The notes below the pieces were generated by a model that was not told the origin of the DNA, made no database searches, and was given only the letters and a program-made list of their open reading frames with translations. A DNA stretch of 64,000 bases from Basidiobolus meristosporus CBS 931.73. Its lineage: Eukaryota > Basidiobolomycota > Basidiobolomycetes > Basidiobolales > Basidiobolaceae. The stretch spans positions 30,910 to 94,909 of the forward strand of contig MCFE01000324.1 of NCBI GenBank assembly GCA_002104905.1. The letters run 5' to 3'. Shown in pieces: positions 11,653 to 24,147 of the stretch. Made by a program: the position numbers and the translations under genes. Position 1 is the first letter of the stretch. The number at the start of each line of letters is the position of its first letter.

Positions 11653-14600
11653 CTACCCAGATGGCTTCCGCCGAGTCGTATCATAGGCACGAATCAGACT
11701 CGCCTGGCCGGTTTCTGTTTGAGAGAAAGCATATCCGCGGCTCATCTTCATTCTCTGGATGATTCGAACTTTGCGTACCACCTTGCGGAACCTTTCCATA
11801 CGTGGTCGATAGTCAGGAACGTTGAATTTCTGGATCTCTTGAACATGGTGATATGGCTTAGCAAAGTACATGCGTTTTACACTACCGTCGGTATATGTGG
11901 TTAGTTTGGGGTGGTTTACGGACATGTAGAAGTGCCTTACTATTTCCAGATGTAGTCGCGCAGAATGCAGATGACGGGAACTAAGACTATAGAGAACCAG
12001 AATATGGGGTTACCATACAGTACCGGCAATAACCCATCATATTCCTCTGCTATTCCAAGGGATGAAGCAGCTGTTGCATATATGGGAAAGAAGATTAGCC
12101 ATATAATAAACGATCCCGGAATCGCTAACCAGGTGTATTTAGTCCATAGGCTTGATGGTGGTGTTAGGTAGATACGTTTAAGGTTATGTAAACATAAACA
12201 CATACTTGGTGATGAGTGCTGCTTTCAAAAGCACGGTCAGTAGAACCGCGGTATAAAGCGTGGTTCCGAAAACCCACTGGCCTCCAATCTCACCATTCTT
12301 GAGGATTGTGTCGTTCCAAAAGATTCCCATGGTGAGGAAGTATAAGAGTAACGAATGATAAAACGCATTCATTGTCCAGCACCAGAAGGTTCTCACGTTG
12401 AACTAGATAACAAACGATCAGCAATCTTCGGTCCATGAGTCTCCCGTGGCAGCTTTCTACTCACGAATTCTTTGCTTTGTCCAAGTTTGTACATCTCGGG
12501 GTAGCGGTCAAGCATTCTTGCACAAACAAATTGATCGAATATGCCAATCACCATGGGCGGCATTACTGTAAACAGTACATTGTACAAGGTGATGGTCCAA
12601 GATTCGTAAGCGCTCTAATTCCAAAGAAGTAGAGTTAGAAAGAAAGATCGAGATCAGCAGCATTATATCCGAGTGGCTCTTACTTGGCCGGAAAACCCAT
12701 TGAAAAATGCAAACTAGACAATGAGTTAGATCGGTTTGGGTGCATTTTGCTTGGCACAACTTACCCAAAACTGTGTCATATACAACGTGATATTCTTGTA
12801 GAACGAGTACAGGATCAGCTTGCTTAGCCTTTGATAACTCCAAGCGCCGTGTACAAGTAGTAGCTTGGTAAGATAGCGGAATTGGCTTATTGCAAAATCG
12901 GCACTACGAGCTGCCTGCAACCCCTCTAGACCATTGATGCCGACGCCAATATGTGCAGCCTGTATCATACTTACGTCGTTGGCACCATCACCAATAGCCA
13001 AAAGAATTGACTTCAGATGCTTTTTCACTAATTTAACAACTAACGCCTTTTGCAGCGGAGAAACGCGACAACAAATCACTGCTTTACATCTGGTAGCGAG
13101 CTCCAGAAATTGGACTTCCAAGTCCTCGCCTAGTGCGTAAGTCAGTGCCGCTCCATTGATAACTAAGGCTAGCGGCTCACTCTCAAGAGTGCACTTTTTG
13201 GCACTCTGAATAGCATAAAGTCTCTCCGTCAGCTCTTTTTCAAAATCAACATGAGATTCTTGATCAAAGACCAGCAACCTCATATCTTCGGTCAACAACT
13301 TGCAACTGTAGCCGATATTGATGGCCGTCTCTTGCCTATCACCAGTTAAGATCCATATTTTGATTCCTGCCTGTTACAAAGCGGTCAGCAATATACCAGG
13401 AACATTCAAGAACCTCGCCGTCAACGAACCTGCGCAAGAGTATGAATGGTAGTGGGCACACCATCCTGTAGTTTATCTTCGATTGCGGTGGCTCCCAGTA
13501 GAAATAGATCTTTCTCGATTATCTCCGCCGCCTTGTCGAGTTCCTCCTGGCGATTTACCAGTGTGGTGGCCGCATTCTCATAGATTAACGACCAAGATTG
13601 ATACTCCTCTTCCGGTATTTCTCTCATAGAGATGCATAGCGTGCGCAATCCCTCGGTAGCATATTCCTGCTCATCACGTGTGAGAAATGGTCTCATTCTG
13701 CTTGATTACAAAACCTACCTCCAGGTGAGCCACGGTACTTGCTAGAAATGGATTTTGAGGCGCCAGCCTTTCCAAAATTACCGTATCTGCCCCCTTGCAG
13801 TATAACTTGATTTTGCCATCAGGTCCTCGGACTATGGCAGACATCCGTTTTCTGGTGCTATTGAATTCGCAAATATTCAGAATCTCAAACTCCTTGTCTT
13901 CTCCACGGATGTTAATAGTTACAGATTTAGGCCGGCGCGTCTATTTGAAACTGTAAGTACGGCGTCAGTTTTTGGTAGCTCAACTTCCTACCGTAAAGAC
14001 GTAGCCTAATAATGAGGCGCCTTTGACTAATGCACCTTCATCGGGAGAAGCAGCCTGATACGTAATATCTGATAACCCAAAGCATTAGCAGTTGTTGTTT
14101 CTGTTCGCTATTTTCATCTTATGTGTTACCATCAGGGTCACTCTCACTACGTTCAGGGATCACTGTGTGGCAAGTGGATAACAAGGTCAGAAACTCCTGG
14201 ATGACTACGGAGGTAGAATGCGAGTGGACATTCGAATGGATTCTATCAAAGTCATGTTGGCCGGCTGGTAGAGATCCCTCCACTGATTGAGTATGCTTAA
14301 TAGGGTCAACTTTGTCGGTATATCCGATCCCTCCTATCGAGCATTGACGAAATTCCATTTCATTGCACGTTAGCGTCCCAGTCTTGTCTGAGAAAATGTA
14401 TTCAATCTGTCGTAGCTCAGTGTAAGTCACAAGCTAAGCATCGGATTTGGTTTGATAATACCTGGCCAAGCTCCTCGACTAAGGAGCTAGTTCTAGCAAG
14501 AGCAGGCGTATCCGTTTTCTCCGAGTACATGTCCAAGTCAGAATTGATAAGCGCGGCCTGCTGATATTTGACGACCTCCATGGTAACAATCAAACTGAGT

Positions 14601-16128
14601 ATCCCAGAGTTAAAGGCAGAAATGAAGAAGAAGAATATTAGCGGGACTGTACCTGATAGGGATTAGATTGTTAAAAAGGATTAAAAACGTGAGGATATTC
14701 ATTCCGAACTCTGCCCATTTGTCAGTGGTATTTAGATATAAATAGTCCGTAGTGTCCGAGTAATATATCTATAAAACACTTATACTGTTAGGGCCTGCTC
14801 TTGATGGAAAGCACCACGAATACCATAGCTTACACGGCGAATCAGCGATCCAAGAGAACAAGCAACACTCAAGACAATGAGTATTCCGAACAGAAAGAGG
14901 ATTTGTTGGTTGGTCATTTTCTCCACACTGGTTCTTTTGATTGGAGTAGCACTGTTCAGGGAATATACATCAATAAGATCAGCTGTACAAGCACTCGTGC
15001 CAAACCGAGGAATTTACCTGGCGTTCCTCATCAACTTGGACTCATGACCTGTGAATACAACAACACCATAGATCCATTTCGTATTGCGTAGTTGCGCACC
15101 CTATTTGGAACCATTCAGCACCTTGGAGATCATTCATAGTCAAACTATGCCGAGCACTTACCCTCAACAAAACCTGATCAGGGTTGAGAGGAAAGGCTTT
15201 TTCGACCTTGTCTACAATGGTGAATAGAGTGCCATCGAAGGTATATAAGCTACTGTTGGGTAATTCAGATTTGATGTATCCTGGAATCGAATCGGTCACT
15301 TCACCATTTGTAAACTGTGAGTGTCTAAAGTGGAAATTACCTTGCAGCTCGCAAATCTCATCTGGGGAAGTTAGATTGCTGGTAACTTGCAGGCCCTGCT
15401 TGATCTTCAAATTGGTTTCACTGTAGATAGTTGAGGTCAGTAATATGTTGACAATGTGGTGAGGGAAAGCGGTCGTACCCATCGAGATTACTAGTTTCAA
15501 TGTAGCATAATGCCTCTGGCTCACTACTACTCAATAATACTATATCAGCTGGAAAGAACTCCTTATCAGCGATACGGACTATATCTCCAACTACAACATC
15601 CTTCCATCTTCTATCCTCGAAGCTCTTTCCAGCCAAGACCTTGCAGTGACTATTGTTCGCCTCAGCATCCGACTGGTGTCGCTTCTGCATTCGTGAAACC
15701 CTGCCATTAATTCAAGGCAACTTTTGAAGTGAAGCGAATGGAGATACCGAAAACTTACATAGTCCTCGAATATCTCTTTGAAGGAGGTTGCAACTAAAAC
15801 CACAATTAAAGGCACAAGAGTCGAGAATCTTGAGGTTGGTGAGATGTCCTTGATTTGCTGTATTGTGGTGAATGTGAGTGCAACCTTTGATGGAAAACTG
15901 CTTTTCAAAGCAGTAGTAGCAACTACCTACCTGAATGCAGGATATAAACAGGAAGAAAATGTTCGCATACTTTGAGAATTGCTCGTACAAAAACTTGGGC
16001 AAGAAGGATACAAAATTGTATTTTGCCGTAGATATGCTATTGTGAATATATTTGAATTGGCTGTTTCGTAAAGAGGAATTGAGATATACAAGGCGAAAGT
16101 CCGTATTTTGCGAATGTGTTGTGGTCAT
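11653..16128 (-). CDS. P4-type phospholipid-transporting ATPase (Drs2-like flippase), multi-exon
   Basis: Moves aminophospholipids from the outer/lumenal to the cytosolic leaflet of Golgi and plasma membranes, usually with a Cdc50 partner. Family blocks read in order on the minus strand: ISTAKYN...[15 protein letters not shown] (about 16050-15950); the actuator loop with ETSNLDG and, after an intron, ETNLK (about 15490-15400); the phosphorylation motif [10 protein letters not shown] (about 14390-14360); the nucleotide-binding region with an ATP-hinge [10 protein letters not shown] (about 12990-12960); C-terminal membrane helices (12850-11950); and a tail ending [12 protein letters not shown] at 11653, close to the Drs2-type C-terminus. 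More than ten short introns are present. I start at the ATG at 16128, but an upstream 5' exon or the ATG at 16245 is possible. Class is firm; the N-terminus is uncertain. Confidence 0.9.
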
Positions 16129-16858
16129 TTCTGAAGCGTCACAAAGACCTAAGCGAATAGTGGAATATAAATCACTCCTGCAAACTCGATAGTGCGAAAT
16201 AGAACAGTGAAACACATACCATGCAAACAAGGTAGCTGTAGTCAACGGTCAGAATTTCAACGGAGAGAGAGGGGGTAAAGATAGACCTACTTGAGGAGAG
16301 TGGTGGCTTGTTAATGGGCACTGAAAAGGATCTCGATAGGAGTCGCTAGTTAGCGCTGTGCAACAAACTAGCTAGCAAAGGCTATATGCGCGGATTAATG
16401 AAGTGTATGAAAAGAACAGTCGTGGACAGATGAAACTGATATCGGAGGACCCTCAATAGGATTTGAAGTTCATCCATCGGTGGCTGTGACAATGCCCACC
16501 ACATCACACTCGCCCAGGATTCAGTGGAGGAATGCAATAAAGTAGATTTTGTGATAAATCGTCTTACCAATTAAGGCTACACTAATAGAAGGCTACACTC
16601 AAGGAGAATACGCCAATGAGAACGACTAGAAAGCCAAAACTAGATTCAAATAAGGAACCACCAAAATAGGACATATCAAAATCTCTTTATTCCGGGCGGA
16701 GCGCTTAGCCCAACTGGGAATATGCAACCACGGCGATTCATTGAATACGTAGCGCGTCCTAAGCACAATTCATTTTCGTACATGAACCGTTGCAGCGCAT
16801 ACGCAACGTAGCCCTCAATGCATGGAATGGAATGGAATGGACAACGAGCATCATCATT

Positions 16859-16938
16859 ACAAAGTAGAATGGATGCAACGCCAATGAGTACCAGCATGAC
16901 AAAGTAGAATGGATGCAACGTCAATGAATATCAGCATT
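16859..16938. repeat. 40-bp direct tandem repeat (2 copies)
   Basis: Two adjacent 40-bp units begin ACAAAGTAGAATGGATGCAA. They differ at a few positions, and a third partial unit starts at 16939. A short GGAAT run precedes them (about 16823-16840). Confidence 0.85.
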
Positions 16939-17111
16939 ACAAATTACGCTCAGCATTATCGCCCAAACAAGCAAATCCATAGGTACATTGAAAATACGAC
17001 ACCAAAAAGGTTCGCCAATGTGCAAACCCGACCATGTGCATTGCTGGTCAATCTAACCTCCTTGAACTTGAATCCAATGAATCCTCGAAATCCCCCCGAT
17101 AATTAACGTAA

Positions 17112-17225
17112 AGTGGGACCAAATAAGAGAAAACTAGCGGGAAGTAAGACAAAGCATCGAGAAGTGGGACAGGTGAAGTAGGACAGACTATGAATAGATC
17201 ATGATGGTGAGAAGTAGGACACTGA
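17112..17225. promoter_or_regulatory. Cluster of GAAGT(A/G)(A/G)GAC-like motifs upstream of ODC
   Basis: GAAGTAAGACA, GAAGTGGGACA, GAAGTAGGACA and GAAGTAGGACA, plus a partial GTGGGACC, fall within about 115 bp, 0.8 kb upstream of the ODC start. This may be a regulatory array or a decayed microsatellite; function is inference. Confidence 0.35.
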
Positions 17226-18031
17226 GACACCAAGGGTATTAACTTCAAACCCAAGCTTAACAAATTCACCGCAATCAACGATCATTGGATCACCAAGCCA
17301 GGCAACCCCATGGGCAATACCAATGACATGATCATTAGTGTTATGTGGTCATCCCACCTATCATCAACCACCCTCCTTGCCTGGACCCCAACCAACATCG
17401 GGAATAGCTACGACTTATTCCTGGTACCTCGCTTCTGCGTTGGAAACCATCGAAATTTTTTCGTTCGTAAATATCCTTCCAAAAATATCCACCATATATG
17501 GAGCCCTTGCCTTATTGATGGTGGTGATTGGTAAAAAAACGAACCCGGGTTTTCTCTCATAAAAGGCGCGAATGCGCAGCCTTGGAAAAACTCATACTGC
17601 TTAGTACTTGTCCTTCAAGCCTTACAGTTGTCAGGATTACGATCAGCGCTCGCTCGTAGAGTACATCTCTCTAGGTTTCCCGTAATAGTCTGCTCAGTGA
17701 ATTGCTTTTCTAAAGCGATCTTAATATCTTCGGCTTTTCAACCCTCCCGTTAGTTGAGAAGTTATTTACCTGGTTTCCCTCGTGGTCTGAACTTTTGTTC
17801 CTGCACTTTTCCCGTACCTGGAGAAGTGCTTTTATCATCGCGACCATTCTCGCAAATTTGTCAGTGACAGCAGTTAAGGATTTCCCTGAGCCACCTCCTT
17901 GGTTGCCTTGCTCTCTCGGCCTTGCCTGACATCGTTTAACTCGATTCCACCAGTAGCTCCTTTTCTGCTGATCACTGTTTGTGAAAAGTACCTGACGTTT
18001 GAGCTCTCTTTGATTAACGAAACCCGATAAA

Positions 18032-19399
18032 ATGAAGAATCTTTTGGAAGCCACTCCTTTTGATGAGCTAGCCACCAGCTCTGTTAAATCCCTCATGAAG
18101 ACGAAGCTTTCTGCTGAAGAAAGTTACGAACCTTTGGAATCTGCTTCTATCGACGCCCTCCTCTCCCAGCGCGTGATGGTGGAGGATGGGCCGGAAGAGG
18201 CGTTTTTCGTTGCTGACCTTGGTGAAGTGTATCGCCAATTCGTTCAGTGGCACAATTTACTTCCCTCCGTTGAACCTTTCTATGCGGTCAAGTGCAACCC
18301 TGACCCCATGGTTTTGCGGTTCCTCGCCAGACTCGGCGTCAATTTCGATTGCGCTAGTTTGAAGGAGATGGAGATGGTCTTGAACTTGGGTGTGGATCCC
18401 TCCAGGATCATTTTCGCCAACCCATGCAAGCAGGCCTCCCATCTTCGCTATGCTCGTGACAACGGTGTCCTGATGATGACCTTCGACAATGCTGATGAGC
18501 TGCATAAGATCAAGCGCATCCATCCTGACGCCAAGTTGGTTCTTCGAGTTTTGACCGATGATTCCAAGGCATTGTGCAAATTGGGATTGAAGTTCGGTGC
18601 TTCCTTGGATGTCACCGGCTCCCTGCTCCAAACTGCCAAGGATTTGGACTTGAATGTCATTGGCGTCAGCTTCCATGTTGGTAGTGGTTGCTATGACGCC
18701 GGTGCCTTTGCCGACGCTGTCGGTCGCGCCCGATTTGTCTTCGACCAAGGTGAGGCGCTGGGATTCAGCTTTGACTTCCTCGATATTGGTGGCGGCTTCC
18801 CCAGCCCAATGATTCAAGATGGCCCCACCTTCCCGGAGATCGCCTCCATCTTGCGTACCGCTATGGCTCAACTCTTCCCCCCAGGCTGCGGAGTACGTAT
18901 CGTTGCTGAGCCTGGCCGTTACTTTGTCAGCTCTGCCTTTGTTCTTGCTTGCAACGTCATGGCGCGCCGTATGGTGACCCGCGACTCCAATGCTCAAACC
19001 GTTAACGCCGATGGGGAGATTGTTAACGACTCGGCTCCCACCATGGATGATCACCCCGCCTACATGTATTACATCAATGACGGTGTGTATGGGTCATTCA
19101 ATTGCATTATGTTTGATCATCAGGAGGTCACTCCCTTGATTCTGAAGCGCCGTGGTGTTTACACCTACGGAAGCGAAGTGAATGACATCACTTACGACTA
19201 CTCCATGTGGGGACCCACGTGCGATTCCATCGATTGCATTGTCAAAAGCAGCACTCTCCCCGAGCTGAACATCGGTGACTGGGTGTACTTCGAGAACATG
19301 GGCGCGTACACTATGTGCGCTGCCTCCCAGTTCAATGGTTTCCAGAAGAGTAGCGTTATGTACACCACCACCGAACCATGTGTTTTGGATCTCTTTTAA
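18032..19399 (+). CDS. SPE1: Ornithine decarboxylase
   Basis: PLP enzyme converting ornithine to putrescine, the first step of polyamine synthesis, in the cytosol. It is a single intronless exon of 455 aa, the usual eukaryotic size. PFYAVKCN (about residues 83-90) holds the PLP-binding lysine, the glycine-rich phosphate loop reads DIGGGFPSP, and WGPTCDSID near the C-terminus holds the active-site cysteine. YYINDGVYGSFNC is also diagnostic. It starts at ATG 18032, which gives the normal N-terminus length, and an AATAAA signal lies just after the stop (about 19402). Eukaryotic ODC is usually controlled by antizyme at translation and stability level; nothing here shows that directly. The antisense frame 18257-19054 is a shadow. 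Confidence 0.97.
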   Translation: MKNLLEATPFDELATSSVKSLMKTKLSAEESYEPLESASIDALLSQRVMVEDGPEEAFFVADLGEVYRQFVQWHNLLPSVEPFYAVKCNPDPMVLRFLARLGVNFDCASLKEMEMVLNLGVDPSRIIFANPCKQASHLRYARDNGVLMMTFDNADELHKIKRIHPDAKLVLRVLTDDSKALCKLGLKFGASLDVTGSLLQTAKDLDLNVIGVSFHVGSGCYDAGAFADAVGRARFVFDQGEALGFSFDFLDIGGGFPSPMIQDGPTFPEIASILRTAMAQLFPPGCGVRIVAEPGRYFVSSAFVLACNVMARRMVTRDSNAQTVNADGEIVNDSAPTMDDHPAYMYYINDGVYGSFNCIMFDHQEVTPLILKRRGVYTYGSEVNDITYDYSMWGPTCDSIDCIVKSSTLPELNIGDWVYFENMGAYTMCAASQFNGFQKSSVMYTTTEPCVLDLF

Positions 19400-19654
19400 T
19401 CAATAAACTTCAATAGAACCCAATCTATTCACATCCATTGGTTCCCAACCGAACCTTGCTATGATAATCAATCCCGTTCAAGCGGACACTATTCCTGAAC
19501 ATCTGCATTCATGGCTAACCATCGAGATTTTTCTTCCATCGCACCAAGAATCTCGATTTTTTAGAATCATTCCCATTTATTTGAGTGTCAACGACACCGC
19601 ATCACTCATCAGAATTCTTTGACTCTTGGGAAGTTGCAAGCACCCCTAATCTAT

Positions 19655-21078
19655 ATGACCACTTCCCCCAACGACCAAGCGAACCCAGAAGCTGTGTTGG
19701 TTCAAAAGAAGGCCAAGAAAACCAAAAGAAAGCCCAGAGCTAAGAAAAGCAATAAACGTGTAGAGGGCCCTAAGACCAAGGTTGTCATTCGTCGATTGCC
19801 ACCAAATCTTCCGGAGGAATTGTTTTTCAAATCCATCCAGCCATATATAACCGATGAGAACATCGATTGGAAGCTTTACGTGCCAGGGAAAATCAGCACC
19901 AAGTAATTAAGCCTTTCCTTTCATCAGATCTTGCAACCCGCCGCCTCCACGAACTCCCTTGTTCATAGGGCCACAGCTTGGCAAGCAATTGACCCTGTTC
20001 TGTTGGCTAATCCGCTTCACTTCTCTTTGTAGTAAGAACAAGGAGAATCATTTCTCGAGGGGGTATTTGCATTTCAAAACCATCGATGATGTGATTTTAT
20101 TCCACCGTGGTTACGATGGGCATCTTTTCGTCGATTCTAAGGGTATTACGACATGCTATGATGGATCACGGTACTTTCGAAAGCTAACACGGAACTCATA
20201 TCGTGCTAGGTAACGAGAGTAGAGCCGTAGTAGAATTTGCTCCGTTCCAGAAAATCCCGAAAGAGAACCAGAAACCTGACCCAAGAGAGGGCACGCTCGA
20301 GGAGGGTATGTGTACTCTTTTCTGTTCGTTGAGGGTTGCCTGTTGACCTGATTCCTGTGCTTAGACCCCGACTATCTGGCATTTCTGGAAACCCTGAAGG
20401 AGGAGAAGGAGAATAAAGAGAGCAACGGTATCAGCGATGGCACCACGCAGTTAGAAAAGTTGGAGGCTAGGCTCTCTAAAGAATCAGGTAAAGTTCGCTA
20501 TTCTTGGGCTGCAGTAAAAGAGCTGTATTTTGACAAAGGCTGGCGCTTGCTTAGTTGTTCCACTCAGCACAAACTCGACTCCAAAATCAACCCCTCTGTT
20601 GGATTATCTCCGTGCTCAAAAGGCTGCCTCTAAATCAAAGAAGAAAAACCAGTCTGGCAAGCAAGCACCTGTTATGATTCTTACCAATCGCAAGAAGGGA
20701 GGAGCCGGAGGAAACGGGGGCAATGCCAATGGCACCTCTACCGGTGCCAAGACCGACTCCAAACCGAAAAAGCCCAGTAAAAAAGAGAGAGAGAGACGTC
20801 GCAAAGAACGTGCGAAGGAGAAGGGGGAAGCACCCGAAGCTCTGGCTAAACCTGCCAAGGACGTGCTTCCTCCTAAGCCTCCAAAATCCTCGAGGCCTAG
20901 AAAGGAGCGTGATCCAAATCCCGAGGGAGGGAACAAAGAGAAGCCGCCCAAGAAAAAAGGCAACAAGTCCAACAAACCCCCTAAAGAGGCAGGCAAGGGG
21001 CAGAAACCCAAAGACCTCGACAGTCCAGCACCCAAAATCATGCAAAAGCCAAACTCACAGCCCAAACTGGAGTCTTGA
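19655..21078 (+). CDS. UPF3: Nonsense-mediated decay factor Upf3 (multi-exon)
   Basis: Upf3 binds Upf2 and the exon-junction complex and promotes decay of mRNAs with premature stops. The start is ATG 19655. Exon 1 encodes a Lys-rich N-terminus and the start of the Upf3 RRM-like domain (KVVIRRLPPNLPEELF). An intron at about 19902-20033 leads to SRGYLHFKTIDDVILFHRGY. The next exon gives AVVEFAPFQKIPK, the typical C-terminal edge of the domain. Two more introns follow, then DPDYLAFLETLKEE and a long basic, Lys/Pro/Gly-rich low-complexity tail to 21078. Order and motifs match Upf3; the tail is unstructured and long. Confidence 0.9.
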
Positions 21079-21506
21079 ATGACACTGCTTGCTTCTCAAA
21101 TTAAGAAGGTTCAGTTCACTAGAGGAAGCATCATATGTGGCATTGTTGGGAAGGAGTATTCTCAATCGACAATATTCATGTTGATTTTTATATTGGAAAC
21201 TGGACTTCGCCTAACCAAAGAGGACTAGTTCTATGGTGTGTAATAGTAATGAACATGGACCCGACTTTTTTCACCCAAGCGTTGGATGTTGCCACACGAG
21301 TTTTGTCAATAAATCCAACGGAATTCCACTATTTTATCGAGCGTTTGATTTGAGTTTATGTTCCCCCAAACGAAGTCGCCAATCAGATCCACCGATCAAG
21401 TCATAATAAACGTAAACAAGCTTTATCATCCATTCTGGCATTTTGTTATTTACTTTACCCCTCTTTCCTACACACTTACTACCCTCCCACCCAGCCTAGC
21501 ACTATC
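21079..21506. other. Intergenic UPF3 / NSL1
   Basis: UPF3 3' flank and NSL1 promoter. A 72-codon frame (21135-21353) has no recognisable features. Nothing else was seen. Confidence 0.5.
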
Positions 21507-22464
21507 ATGGATATTCCAAAAATTCAGGTGGATTCCAAGGAAGACATCAAATACCTCAAAAATGAATTCTCCCAGGCAAGTGAGAAAGCCTTCAAAGCCA
21601 ACGAAAAGCTATTCGTGAAGGGCAGGAAGAAGAATGTTGATCTGGAGGAACGCGCCCAAGGTTTGGTCAACAAGGTCAGGACAGGAGTTCTAATAGGATT
21701 GTCGTGTTTCTTCAACCTGTTTTTACTTACTTGATACGCGCTTTACGGATTTGTAGTGGATCGAACAGATGTTTAAGTTGGCTGGTAATAGCTTATCAGT
21801 GAATGGCATGGAGTATAAGGACGCGATGACTTCTGCTGAAGGTAGCCTATAACGCATTTCTATCCCTAATTTCTTGCTTGACGCGTTTTTCTACATATTA
21901 GAAATCGAACCTTTCGATGAAGCTCTACATCAAGAGGTGCTCAATCTCCAACTTACTACCGAGGAGCTCACTATGCGCGTGGTTGAGCGCAGAAAGAAGG
22001 TTCCGGAGCAAGTTCAATTTCTTGTTACCGATGCCCTCAAGAAAGGGTCTATGTTTGCAAGCAATATAGAGTGTCTTGATACAGAAGAGCCGGTAGAATG
22101 CACTGCCGAGGAAATTCCCACTCGCGTCAAGAAGTCTTATGAAGATACAGTTAAATTGATGAATGAACTTAAGGAGGTAAACCCAATGTCAATGTTGTAT
22201 TTGTTGCGCTTGCACAATACTGACATACATGTGTCGTTTCAGTCTATTCCAAACACCTTAGCTAAGCTAGAAAGAGCACAAGGGGTGCTTGAGCAAGAGA
22301 GCAAGGCCAAACCTCATGATGATACTCACCAGGTTATCCAAGGAATATTTGCAAAGGAATCGGCTGCGGATGAAGGCTCAACAAGTGGCGCCGCTACTTC
22401 CCTTAAGGCACGCTCGGTTCTTGCGCAAAAGTTGAAGCAGCGGGCCCACCAGAAACCGTACTAG
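21507..22464 (+). CDS. NSL1: Kinetochore protein Nsl1/Mis14 (MIND complex), 4 exons
   Basis: Member of the Mis12/MIND complex that links centromeric chromatin to the Ndc80 complex. Four exons: 21507-21674, 21757-21841, 21902-22176 and 22243-22464, with all junctions in frame. The diagnostic core is EPFDEALHQEVLNLQ followed by a heptad-rich block with RRKKVPEQV, matching the Mis14/NSL1 family, in which the EPFD motif is followed by a coiled coil and a (R/K)RR..P pattern. Length is about 250 aa, within the family range. SPC25, another outer-kinetochore gene, lies 22 kb away. Confidence 0.82.
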
Positions 22465-22810
22465 AGTATATCGCAGATGTTCAATTTGCTTTGGTCTATA
22501 TTTCTTCCACGTTGATCCGTTTTTTTGCTATTCTTTTTCATTTAGAGTAAATGTATCCCACGTCGATACTGTTGTAGAAAGTTCCTTCTCACTCCTATTG
22601 ATAGTTATTGTTTACTCCCAAAATAAAGTGTATATATTTTTATTCTCAGAATTAATCTTTGGGCTGGAATATCTTTGTTTCCGTGCAGGTCAAGCGTGTT
22701 CTAAATGTTCATTGGAAATTACGAAGTATAATTAAGTCGTTACAACTGACTACTTCACTCTAGAGTTCAAAACTGCATCTGATATGAACCGAGCTGCAGT
22801 ACACGGAGCA
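22465..22810. other. Convergent 3' intergenic region
   Basis: 3' flanks of NSL1 (+) and UTP23 (-), T-rich with an AATAAA at about 22622. No gene was seen. Confidence 0.5.
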
Positions 22811-23925
22811 TTATTCGGCTGTCGCTGGAATGGATGAATCAGGTGCAGCGGTAAGTTCTTCACTCTTGTTGGCGTTCTTCTTCTTACGCTTACGAGGCTT
22901 CTTTTTTGGGAGATCCTCTTCAGCAGTTGGTGTGGCTTTTTCGTCCACATCATCTGATGTTTCTAACTTCCGTTTCTATTGTATGAAGATGGATTAGCGT
23001 ATGGCTCTTGTTGGCGCGTTTTAAGGATCCTTACCCCATTCTCATTGACTTGTTTATTCGCGGGCGTATCACTTTTATCAGTCGCAGCTTTATCCTTGGT
23101 ATCCTTCTTCTTTTTGCAAGACAGTGGGTTAGGTGCCTTCGCCTTCTTCTTTTTTGGCTTGGGAGGCTCCTTTGTTTGGGTGGTGGGGTTGGCTTTGTTC
23201 AAGAAAGCCAATTCTTGGGCACTGGGTAACGTCTTGGCCCTTTCAACCTGTGAAATAAGGTTAAACGATGTTCTACGGCAGTTGTACATTTTCTCGAAAA
23301 GGTTCACTTACTTGAGCTACTTTTTCAAGTGTTTTACCTGAGGGTGGCTCTAGAATCATGACACTTCTATTGAGATAAAGCAAAGGGACACCAGGAATCT
23401 GACGAAAGCTGCTTCGTAATTGTGTGTTCTGGGTTGCGATACAATAATTGTGCTGATTGTCCTTTCCAATGATCTCTGACAAGCATTCTGCCGAGGAGAT
23501 CGGCGTCTTGTGTGGACATCTTCTTTTCTCAAAACGTTTCATGGCAATCACAGTGCCCAGAAAATCCTCTCCTTTCTCACGCAGCTCTGCAAGACCACAA
23601 GTGGTATACACTTGACAGAGGCAGGTTAGCTCTAGGATATATGTATGTATGATCACAACATATCGCTTACTTGGTTTGGCTTGGCCAAGGAGCGTCTTAG
23701 GAACCTGCTCCTTAAGATTAATTCTGGAATCCAAAGCAGCCTGACAGAAATCCCCATCCACTATTCAAATAAATATGCAAAGCGAAAGAGTGAGTCAGGC
23801 GAGGCTCCGCGAAAGTGACTCAGTTAGTGGATATTACCTATGACTTGATACGGCTCACGGAAACCGAAGGTATTTTGGTACACTTGCATACATTTTTTGT
23901 ACTGCTTTTGACGTTTAGCCTTCAT
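22811..23925 (-). CDS. UTP23: rRNA-processing protein Utp23 (PIN-domain, 4 exons)
   Basis: Nucleolar small-subunit processome factor, Fcf1-like PIN domain, needed for early 18S pre-rRNA cleavages and snR30 release. Exon 1 starts at ATG 23925 (MKAKRQKQYKKCMQVYQN) and encodes the basic N-terminus typical of Fcf1/Utp23. It joins in frame to VDGDFCQAALDSRINLKEQV. The core retains the zinc-binding pattern with RRCPHK and continues through IPGVPLLYLNRSVMILEPPS. The last exons give a Lys/Pro-rich tail ending ...SSIPATAE at 22811. The final exon has no ATG of its own. Introns are short, with GT-AG ends. Confidence 0.9.
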
Positions 23926-24147
23926 TCTGGATTGATACGCTGGGTTGACCCGCGGAGGGTGAGGTTCATTTCATCTAATAATTCGAAAATTTCAGTGGTC
24001 ACATTTTTTTTCTTTTTCCTTTGAACCCTCGTTTTGAATGTCTATCTGATTGAATGCTCTTTCTGAAACACATCGAAACGCGGTGTTTCAGGTCCAAAGC
24101 TCATTTAAAGCGACGATCCACGCAGGCGGGCCCAAGTGAAAGCGACC

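Larger units (their letters stand above)
16129..18031. other. Long intergenic region (flippase / ODC)
   Basis: About 1.9 kb without a supported gene. It contains the 5' side of the flippase gene, a 40-bp tandem repeat (16859-16938), a cluster of GAAGT(A/G)(A/G)GAC-like motifs (17112-17225) and the ODC promoter/leader. Open frames here are short, with no recognisable protein. Confidence 0.5.

Noticed and set aside
18257-19054. 265-codon minus frame
   Set aside because: Antisense shadow of ornithine decarboxylase.
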